Assembly (NCBI GenBank): GCA_013152945.1
Contig: JAADFL010000209.1
Span: 1 to 41,276, forward strand
Direction: 5' to 3'
DNA from: Deltaproteobacteria bacterium
Lineage (GTDB): Bacteria; Myxococcota_A; JAADFL01
Length of the DNA stretch: 41,276 nucleotides
In this document: positions 35,130 to 41,276 of the stretch, piece after piece
How positions within the stretch are numbered: position 1 is the first letter of the stretch
Layout of the letters: each line of letters opens with the position of its first letter
Notes under the pieces: model-generated
The model's database searches: none
What the model was told of the DNA's origin: nothing
Seen by the model: the letters and a program-made list of their open reading frames with translations, nothing else
Made by a program: the position numbers and the translations under genes

Positions 35130-36847
35130 TGGCGCCAGTTAATCTCAAGCCTTTTGTCCTTATACCGGTCTACAATCACTCATCGACCATAGGAAGCGTG
35201 GTGAAATCGGCATCGAAATATTTGGATGTAATCGTTGTGGACGACGGCTCCAGCGACGGCTCCGGCGAAAACGCGGAACGAGCCGGGGCTTTTTTGCTCC
35301 GCCACGGGACAAACATGGGCAAGGGCGCAGCCCTCCTGACAGGCATGAAACACGGCCTTACCCTCGGTTATACCCATGCAATTTCAATGGATGCAGACGG
35401 CCAACACGATTCGAACGATATCCCTGTATTGTTGAATGAGCTGAAAGCCCATCCGGATTCACTGGTTGTCGGCAACAGGATAATGCAGGGGACCGATGCG
35501 CCTATCGGTTCGAGAATAGGCAGATATATCTCGGATTTCTGGGTATCTATAGAGGGGCTTACATTTGCAAGAGACGCGCAGTGCGGTTTTCGCATATACC
35601 CGCTTTCAAGCATACTGGCTCTTGATCTGCGGACCAGTGGATTCGATTGGGAGATCGAAGTCCTGGTCAAGGCGGCGAGAGCGGGCATACCAATCAGATC
35701 CATACCTGTACACGTTTCTTACGGCGCCCTTCGTATAACTCATTTCGATCTCTGGAAAGACAATGTGAAACTTTCCAAGCTCAACGCCAGGCTCTTCATG
35801 GAACTTCCGTTTGCAATTCCAACGATATCTTACAATAGGCTGAAGAGACTGCTTGGTGACGCCGGCAACGGCGCGGGCGGCAATGTCTCGAAATTGCAGG
35901 AACTGGGTCTCGATGCGGCAGCATTCATGTCCCAACTGCTCGGGCGTGAAACCGCAAAAAAACTCGTCTTGCCTATTGTGGTCCCGTATTATCTTTTTAC
36001 ACGCCCTGATGTGAGAAAAAACCTCCTCGTATATGCATACAAGGTAAGGCCGACGACAACCAAATATAGAAAGGTTCAACTTGCCGGCAACGTGCTCAGG
36101 GAATTTGCGTCATCCCTGTTCGATCGTTACACCTCGGACAACACTAATCCCACATTGTTCTGGGACGAAAAACTCTCGAAGCCGGGCTTGGACAAGATAA
36201 AGAAGGTAATCGAAAACGGGTCCGGGGCCGTCCTGGTCACGGCCCATGTAGGCAGGTGGGCACAAGCCGTGCATATCCTCCAAGGCCAAGGCCTGGATCC
36301 CATAGTGGTAATGGATTCCAGGGAACGGGATTCTTTTACAAGGGCCTTTAATAGAACAAAAAAAATTGGAGCCCGGACTTTCTCGATACTGCCTGTTGAA
36401 GATGGGATCAATGGAAGCCTTGAAAGCCTCAAAGCTCTCAAGGCAGGAAAACTCGTGGCAATGATGGGCGACAGGCCTGTTCCCTCGGCAAACGTGAAGG
36501 TAAAATTCCTGGGTGGAGTTGCACATTTTCCTGCCGGCCCTTATCTCCTTTCATACCATGGTCATGTCCCTTGGTTCGCCATCGGTCCTTATGTCAACCA
36601 TGAAAACAAACTGGTAACCCTGGTTGAAGGTCCTTACTTTGTCGAAAATACAGACAAACAGACCAACAAGAACAAAAACAAGAGAGACATTATTCGAGCG
36701 GCAGCCCGGGCAAACGCTCAAAGATTTGCAACCTTACTCGAAACATGGTGTAAACGTTACCCGGAGCAATGGTTCAACTTCGATTATCCCTGGGAAGGTA
36801 TTGACATCAGGCGATCTCACGGCCGGGGTTTCCAAACAGGCCGATGA
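35129..36847 (+). CDS. GT2 glycosyltransferase fused to LpxL-type acyltransferase
   Basis: This is a 572-residue fusion. Residues 1-230 are a family 2 glycosyltransferase of the dolichol-phosphate-mannose synthase type, with V-D-D-G-S-S-D-G-S and a D-A-D-G motif near 88-91. Residues about 270-550 match lipid A/lysophospholipid acyltransferases (LpxL/HtrB) with T-A-H373-V-G-R-W and M-G-D-R-P-V-P-S. The catalytic His is there, but the acid expected five residues later in the H-x4-D/E motif is Ala378. Such fusions occur in aryl-polyene-type and related lipid clusters, and the coupled FabG fits that picture. A degenerate acyltransferase site means activity on the acyl side is uncertain. The last gene of this unit, 18 bases before larE. 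Confidence 0.85.
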   Translation: MAPVNLKPFVLIPVYNHSSTIGSVVKSASKYLDVIVVDDGSSDGSGENAERAGAFLLRHGTNMGKGAALLTGMKHGLTLGYTHAISMDADGQHDSNDIPVLLNELKAHPDSLVVGNRIMQGTDAPIGSRIGRYISDFWVSIEGLTFARDAQCGFRIYPLSSILALDLRTSGFDWEIEVLVKAARAGIPIRSIPVHVSYGALRITHFDLWKDNVKLSKLNARLFMELPFAIPTISYNRLKRLLGDAGNGAGGNVSKLQELGLDAAAFMSQLLGRETAKKLVLPIVVPYYLFTRPDVRKNLLVYAYKVRPTTTKYRKVQLAGNVLREFASSLFDRYTSDNTNPTLFWDEKLSKPGLDKIKKVIENGSGAVLVTAHVGRWAQAVHILQGQGLDPIVVMDSRERDSFTRAFNRTKKIGARTFSILPVEDGINGSLESLKALKAGKLVAMMGDRPVPSANVKVKFLGGVAHFPAGPYLLSYHGHVPWFAIGPYVNHENKLVTLVEGPYFVENTDKQTNKNKNKRDIIRAAARANAQRFATLLETWCKRYPEQWFNFDYPWEGIDIRRSHGRGFQTGR

Positions 36848-36865
36848 GACCAAAAGGAGCGGTGC

Positions 36866-37729
36866 ATGGACCGGAATACTGTTTCTCCAAGAGAGGCCAT
36901 CAAGGGGCTCAAAACATATCTCTCATCCTTGGGTGATGTAGCGGTCGCCTTCTCCGGGGGCGTGGATTCATCTGTCTTGCTTGCGGTTGCAGTACAGGCC
37001 CTGGCTGACAGTAAAAACAAGCTGACGGCCTTGACGGCAATTTCACAGGCATACCCCGGCTCGGATTTGCGATCCGCCGAACAGGTAGTGGAAACACTAA
37101 GCGTGCCCTGGGAAAAGCTCAAAACAGACGTGCTTTCGATTCCGGGAGTCTCGGCCAACCGGGAAGACAGGTGCTACCATTGCAAGAAACACGTGTTTTC
37201 GAAACTAATCGTGTTTGCCCAAAAGCATGGTCTCGGGACAGTCGTGGATGCGACCAATTTTTCCGACCTGTCCGAGTACAGGCCGGGCAGGAAGGCCCTC
37301 GAAGAACTGGGTGTAAAGAGCCCTTTTCTTGAACTTGGAATCGACAAGGCGACAATCCGTATTCTTGCCCGGGACTTATCGCTGAAAACAGCGGACAGGC
37401 CGTCTACCGCCTGCCTTCTCACCAGGCTGCCATATGGGACCCGGCCCACGAACGGGCTGCTGGCAAGGTTGGACAAGGCGGAAGATTTTTTGCGATCCAT
37501 TGGGTTCGGGGTTGTCAGGGTGAGGCACCATGGCGATATTGCAAGGCTGGAACTCGGAGAACAAGAGCTTCCACTGGCGATAGAGATGCACGACAACATT
37601 TCAGAAACTTTGCTGGGCATGGGCTGGAAATTTGTTACCCTGGACCTGGCCGGGTACGAACCGGGCAGGTTCGACAAGATAGGAGATAATAATAAAAACG
37701 GTGAAAGGCAAAGACAGGAAGAGAAATGA
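36866..37729 (+). CDS. larE: Nickel-pincer cofactor sulfurtransferase LarE
   Basis: This 287-residue ATP-dependent sulfur transferase builds the pyridinium-3,5-bisthiocarboxylate mononucleotide cofactor. The PP-loop S-G-G-V-D-S is at 30-35. The family's R-P-S-T-A-C183-L-L-T-R-L-P-Y-G holds the reactive cysteine. C103-x2-C106 in R-C-Y-H-C-K is also present. Relatives with these three cysteines bind an iron-sulfur cluster that recycles sulfur, whereas single-cysteine LarE sacrifices its own sulfur. So the cluster type is predicted here. AAGGAG seven bases before the ATG gives the start. Stop and next start overlap as ATGA. Confidence 0.93.
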   Translation: MDRNTVSPREAIKGLKTYLSSLGDVAVAFSGGVDSSVLLAVAVQALADSKNKLTALTAISQAYPGSDLRSAEQVVETLSVPWEKLKTDVLSIPGVSANREDRCYHCKKHVFSKLIVFAQKHGLGTVVDATNFSDLSEYRPGRKALEELGVKSPFLELGIDKATIRILARDLSLKTADRPSTACLLTRLPYGTRPTNGLLARLDKAEDFLRSIGFGVVRVRHHGDIARLELGEQELPLAIEMHDNISETLLGMGWKFVTLDLAGYEPGRFDKIGDNNKNGERQRQEEK

Positions 37730-38499
37730 CCAAACAAGACTTGAAATCACTACTCGAAGAAGTGGCACAGGCAAGGATGTCTCCGGACCAGGCACTGGAA
37801 CAACTGGGCCGTACCATGGGTACAGGGATTGAAAATCTCGGGTTCGCTAGGCTGGATACCTCCAGGGAGGCCAGAACCGGAATAGAAGAGGTAATATTCG
37901 CACCAGGTAAAACAATAGAGCAAATACAAAGACTCGTCGGCGTGTGCATGGACAAGATGGGCAAGGTGCTGGTTACCAGGGTCCAAGAGGACATTGCCCT
38001 TTCGATCATGAGAAACCACCCGGTTCTCATCCATAACCCGATTGCGCGGACATTGCGGTATGCAAAGGAGAGCAAAAAAAGGGGGGCTGTAATATCGGTG
38101 GTGTCGGCGGGCACCTCCGACCAGTCGGTTGCGGAAGAAGCCGCTGTTACGCTCGACCACCTCGGGTACGATACAATAAAAACTGCGGATGTGGGAGTGG
38201 CGGGACTCCACAGGCTACTGGATGTAATTGATGATCTTCGTTCCAGTGATGCCCTTATCGTGGTAGCCGGCATGGAGGGAGCATTGCCTTCGGTCATAGC
38301 AGGCCTGGTTACAGGACCGGTGGTGGCGGTACCTACATCCGTGGGTTACGGAGCCAGTTTCAAGGGCATCGCCGCGCTTCTCGGCATGTTGAATTCCTGT
38401 GCCGGTGGTGTAGGCGTGGTGAACATCGACAATGGTTACGGTGCAGCTCTGCTGGTGCACAGGATCGTATCGGGTTGCAAGAAAAAGAACAGGACATGA
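37726..38499 (+). CDS. larB: Nickel-pincer cofactor biosynthesis protein LarB
   Basis: This 257-residue protein is of the AIR-carboxylase-like LarB family, which carboxylates and hydrolyses nicotinic acid adenine dinucleotide in the first step of the pincer cofactor pathway. The C-terminal half carries the PurE-like core: V-S-A-G-T-S-D near 125-131, then G-M-E-G-A-L-P-S and P-T-S-V-G-Y-G-A-S-F-G-type strands. The length is usual. It overlaps larE by four bases (ATGA) and larC by four (ATGA), so the operon is fully coupled. NaAD is made by the pathway to which nadB and nadE in this window also belong. Confidence 0.95.
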   Translation: MTKQDLKSLLEEVAQARMSPDQALEQLGRTMGTGIENLGFARLDTSREARTGIEEVIFAPGKTIEQIQRLVGVCMDKMGKVLVTRVQEDIALSIMRNHPVLIHNPIARTLRYAKESKKRGAVISVVSAGTSDQSVAEEAAVTLDHLGYDTIKTADVGVAGLHRLLDVIDDLRSSDALIVVAGMEGALPSVIAGLVTGPVVAVPTSVGYGASFKGIAALLGMLNSCAGGVGVVNIDNGYGAALLVHRIVSGCKKKNRT

Positions 38500-39692
38500 G
38501 AAACAATAAAGACATTCGTATCCTTTATTTCGATTGCGTAGGCGGAATAGCCGGCGACATGGTGCTCGGCGCACTCGCCGATGCCGGTGGAGATTTGTCC
38601 GTGCTCAAAGGACTGCCTGCCAAGCTCGGATTCAACGACCTTGTAATCGAATATTCCACAGAGAGGCCCCATGGTTTTAGAGCAGGCAGGGTAAAGGTAT
38701 CCTTTGATCCGAAGTTGCATCCCTCGCACAGGACACTTGCGGACATTGAAAATATTCTAGACAACGCCGGCTTGAAACCCAATGTCGAGGAAACTGCGCT
38801 GGATGTGTTTAGAAACCTGGTCCGGGCAGAGGCTGATGCCCATGGGGTCGATTTGCATGAGGCCCATCTTCACGAGGCGGGAGCAGTAGATGCAATTGCA
38901 GACATCGTCGGATCATGCATGCTCCTGGATTCCATGCGAATCAACGAGGTCGCCTGTTCTCCCCTACCCATGGGCGCAGGGTTCGTACAAAGCGCACACG
39001 GAAAGCTCCCATTGCCGGCTCCGGCCGTGGCAATACTCCTCGAGGGCGTCCCGGTCACGCCTGCCGGTATAGAAGGAGAAACAGTCACTCCCACGGGTGC
39101 TGCTCTGGTCAAGACTCTATGCAAGGACAATTTCGGCCCCATGCCGGCAATGACCGTCGAATGCGTCGGAGTCGGAGCAGGCTCAAGGGATCAACCCGGC
39201 CTACCGAATATAACGAGGGCCTTTGTTGGAACAAAAACCGGGCGAGAACCGGTTCGTCCAAAGGATAACCGTGTCATAGAATGCACCGTGGACGACATGG
39301 ATTCCAGGCTCTTTCCGCAAGTCATGGAAAAACTCATGTCCGTGGGCGCACTCGATTGCCACGTGATACCGGTTCTCATGAAAAAGGGAAGACCCGGCCA
39401 CTTGATATCCGTTCTCGCAAAGCCGGGCATAGAAGATGCCTTGCTGGACATTCTCTTTACACACACGACCACCCTTGGTTGCAGGATTCATAATGTTGAA
39501 AAGCGCGCGCTTGACCGCCGCATGAGCTCAATTACATTTATGGGCGAAAAAGTCAGGGTGAAAGAGGCGATCTATAAAGGAAAGGTTATCAGGATTTCGC
39601 CGGAATACGACGATTGCTTGAAGATAGCTGAAAAGCATGGCCTTCCGCTGATTCAAGTCATGGAGGCTGTATCAAGACTCGCCTCTAAATAA
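38496..39692 (+). CDS. larC: Nickel-insertion protein LarC
   Basis: This 398-residue LarC (DUF111 family) is the CTP-dependent nickel-insertion cyclometallase of the pincer cofactor pathway. It starts with the family signature Y-F-D-C-V-G-G-I-A-G-D-M. It has the His-rich H-E-A-H-L-H-E-A-G-A-V-D segment near 125-136 that handles nickel and ends with the DUF111 C-terminal domain. It is one continuous frame, unlike the lactobacillus gene that needs a programmed frameshift. The start is ATG 38496, overlapping larB; an in-frame ATG seven codons earlier sits inside larB. No lactate racemase (larA) gene is in the window, so the enzyme served by the cofactor lies elsewhere. Confidence 0.93.
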   Translation: MRNNKDIRILYFDCVGGIAGDMVLGALADAGGDLSVLKGLPAKLGFNDLVIEYSTERPHGFRAGRVKVSFDPKLHPSHRTLADIENILDNAGLKPNVEETALDVFRNLVRAEADAHGVDLHEAHLHEAGAVDAIADIVGSCMLLDSMRINEVACSPLPMGAGFVQSAHGKLPLPAPAVAILLEGVPVTPAGIEGETVTPTGAALVKTLCKDNFGPMPAMTVECVGVGAGSRDQPGLPNITRAFVGTKTGREPVRPKDNRVIECTVDDMDSRLFPQVMEKLMSVGALDCHVIPVLMKKGRPGHLISVLAKPGIEDALLDILFTHTTTLGCRIHNVEKRALDRRMSSITFMGEKVRVKEAIYKGKVIRISPEYDDCLKIAEKHGLPLIQVMEAVSRLASK

Positions 39693-39710
39693 CAGTTTCA
39701 GGGATCATGC

Positions 39711-41276
39711 CTATGGCTCTATGGGTATGGTGGACGTCAGCCCGATTTCGCCGCGCAGCATCTTTGATGCTTCGCCTGTTAGACGCAGGTACCAGTCACT
39801 CGGCAGGTTTTCACCGTCTGCATCCAGGGTCACGAAAGAGCCTGTGGTTGGGACCTGCGACGAATTCTCAGCTATCTTGTAGATTGCCGTGCCTTCATCG
39901 ACCTCGTCGAACATGGCCACATAGATCATGTCGTTGCCGGAATCCACTGCATTGTAAGCCTGGCGCCAGAAAAACCTTCCTCCCTGCCTCGATATCTGGT
40001 TCAGGTCTCCGCCATGCAGGTTGAACCACGAAAAGCCCGGAAAGATGACCGGCATGTAGTCTATACCGAGCCTGCGGCATTCTTTGAGATCCGGCTCGAT
40101 GTTTTTTTGCCTGTAATCATCTGCAAGAGCCGGGGTTCCATACCTGCCGACCGCCCAGGGACTTATTATATCGAAGCTTCTATAAACATCCGACCAGGCG
40201 GTATCCTCTTTCGAGTCACCGGTCAATGTGCGCCAGTGAGTGGGCAGGCCTCCCATGAGGGTCACGCGATATTTTTGCGGCGCATCCCTTTCAAACCAGG
40301 ATATAAGTTCTGCGGCTTGGGCCGGTGTTCCGGGATGATTCTTGAACCCCAGGCCCCAAATCGCCAGCACAGGTTTGCCCTTATGCCAAAGATAGCGGGA
40401 ACTCCCGGTTATCTTCTCGTCGTCCACCAGGTGTTTCCAATCGTTTTCAAGGTCCTGGACAAGAGTTTTCTCGTTTGCACCTGAAATATCGTACATATTG
40501 GCAAAAACCCGGCCATATTGCTCTGCCCCATGCCTGATACTATTCAGGACCTTGTCCCTGATCTGCAGGAAACGCAAATCCTTTATTGAAACAAGGAACC
40601 GCTGTACGAACACGCCGTCGATTCCGTAGTCCTTCATCCACTTGACATGTCGAACAACGGTTTTCGCAGTGTACGCGCTGTAAAGGCCTGCATTCGATCC
40701 ATCCCGGTATTTGAAGCTTGTGGCAAAAAGCTCCTCTGTCGAGTATTCGCGCATGTCAGGCCACATGTCGAAGGTAATGTTGTCCGCATTCGGAGAACCA
40801 CCGCTGCACCAATGGCGCCATCCCACGCCGGCGCCGTCGCCTTGTGCGGAAAACCACCCCTGGTACCCGGCCATCACTTTTCTAGTTAAAGTGCTGCTGT
40901 CCACCGGCTTTTCGCACGATACCCGAACCATGCTCGATGCTGTTTCGCCGAACCAGTGGACACCTTCATGAACCATTTGCCAATCCGTGACGTAATCCCC
41001 GGGCAAGCCAGGCGCCTTCAGCGCCATTTCAAAGGTATGCTCTCCCATGGGCGGCACCGAGTCTGTGCTGGACAGCCATACCCGTGTCTTATCGAAAAAG
41101 GGATCTTCGTCATCCTTGGTCCCAAGTTTGAATCCTCCAGCCCTTGTCCACGTAACATCACCTGTATTTTGCATGGTTACAGATGCCTGGTACACGGCAT
41201 TGCAATCAAGAGTTGAAGGCAGGTCATAACTAATAACGACAGCATGGTCTCCATGCCGGACAATGGTGTCGGTGTC
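39711..41276 (-). CDS. GH71/GH99-like glycosidase with NBR1-type Ig domain (5' end cut by window)
   Basis: The frame remains open to the right edge, so at least 521 residues are encoded and the true start is missing. The first visible part (about 1-135) is an Ig-like domain of the NBR1 type, with repeated W residues and L-P-G-D-Y-V-T-D-W-Q-M. The catalytic region follows with M-A-G-Y-Q-G-W-F, W-R-H-W, D-G-V-F-V-Q-R-F and near the end A-M-F-D-E-V-D-E-G-T-A-I. Those fit the GH71/GH99-related family of endo-acting glycosidases, with the two late acidic residues as catalytic candidates. It is probably secreted and acts on mannan- or glucan-type chains (inference). It converges on larC with 18 bases between stops and no terminator. 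Confidence 0.85.
   Translation of the reverse strand, partial: DTDTIVRHGDHAVVISYDLPSTLDCNAVYQASVTMQNTGDVTWTRAGGFKLGTKDDEDPFFDKTRVWLSSTDSVPPMGEHTFEMALKAPGLPGDYVTDWQMVHEGVHWFGETASSMVRVSCEKPVDSSTLTRKVMAGYQGWFSAQGDGAGVGWRHWCSGGSPNADNITFDMWPDMREYSTEELFATSFKYRDGSNAGLYSAYTAKTVVRHVKWMKDYGIDGVFVQRFLVSIKDLRFLQIRDKVLNSIRHGAEQYGRVFANMYDISGANEKTLVQDLENDWKHLVDDEKITGSSRYLWHKGKPVLAIWGLGFKNHPGTPAQAAELISWFERDAPQKYRVTLMGGLPTHWRTLTGDSKEDTAWSDVYRSFDIISPWAVGRYGTPALADDYRQKNIEPDLKECRRLGIDYMPVIFPGFSWFNLHGGDLNQISRQGGRFFWRQAYNAVDSGNDMIYVAMFDEVDEGTAIYKIAENSSQVPTTGSFVTLDADGENLPSDWYLRLTGEASKMLRGEIGLTSTIPIEP

Noticed and set aside
1-41276. tRNA, rRNA, CRISPR, insertion sequence or cobalamin riboswitch
   Set aside because: None found by eye in the intergenic regions. 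There are no TTCRANY arm with flanking stems, regular repeats, transposase motif or B12-box.

Overview
The window looks like part of a mid-GC, Gram-negative bacterial chromosome. I infer a member of the former Deltaproteobacteria (Myxococcota or Desulfobacterota-like). The reasons are the lipoproteins and outer-membrane lipid-transport protein, an MJ0042-type zinc-ribbon/WD40 protein, many radical SAM enzymes, a secreted protein with calcium-loop repeats, and frequent TTG/GTG starts behind strong Shine-Dalgarno sites. No rRNA, tRNA, transposase, integrase, phage gene or CRISPR array was seen. The lineage call is inference only.

Layout. 0.1-3.5 kb: a 1005-residue membrane protein with a degenerate PHP-like motif, preceded by a 28-codon coupled ORF and a broken short frame. 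3.7-6.6 kb: a two-gene inositol operon (inositol-3-phosphate synthase, then a fused cytidylyltransferase/CDP-alcohol phosphotransferase). 7.0-8.2 kb: an MlaC-family lipid-binding protein and a CYTH phosphatase, convergent. 8.3-10.6 kb: a large secreted esterase whose alpha/beta-hydrolase motifs are in circularly permuted order. 10.8-20.4 kb: a radical-SAM-rich stretch with a lysine-2,3-aminomutase-like enzyme, a paralogue of it that lacks the iron-sulfur loop, a metallo-beta-lactamase-fold protein, two cobalamin-type radical SAM proteins (one convergent to the rest), a third radical SAM protein and a glycosyltransferase. 20.5-22.7 kb: pyrE between two short lipoprotein-like genes. 22.8-27.7 kb: nadB and nadE flanking a short HTH/SDR operon. 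27.8-31.7 kb: the zinc-ribbon/WD40 membrane protein and a small uncharacterised protein. 31.9-36.8 kb: an MscS channel, an SGNH hydrolase, a FabG-like reductase and a glycosyltransferase-acyltransferase fusion. 36.9-39.7 kb: larE-larB-larC, the nickel-pincer nucleotide cofactor operon. 39.7 kb to the right edge: the 3' part of a GH71/GH99-like glycosidase with an NBR1-type Ig domain.

How it fits together. Most blocks are independent housekeeping or envelope functions. Three deserve attention. The first is the aminomutase and cluster-less paralogue pair inside the radical SAM stretch. The second is the tight glycosyltransferase / radical SAM / B12-radical SAM operon, which looks like a modification pathway for an unknown metabolite or peptide. 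The third is the permuted esterase. The envelope theme (inositol lipid head groups, MlaC, MscS, acyltransferase fusion, several lipoproteins) suggests an elaborate cell surface.
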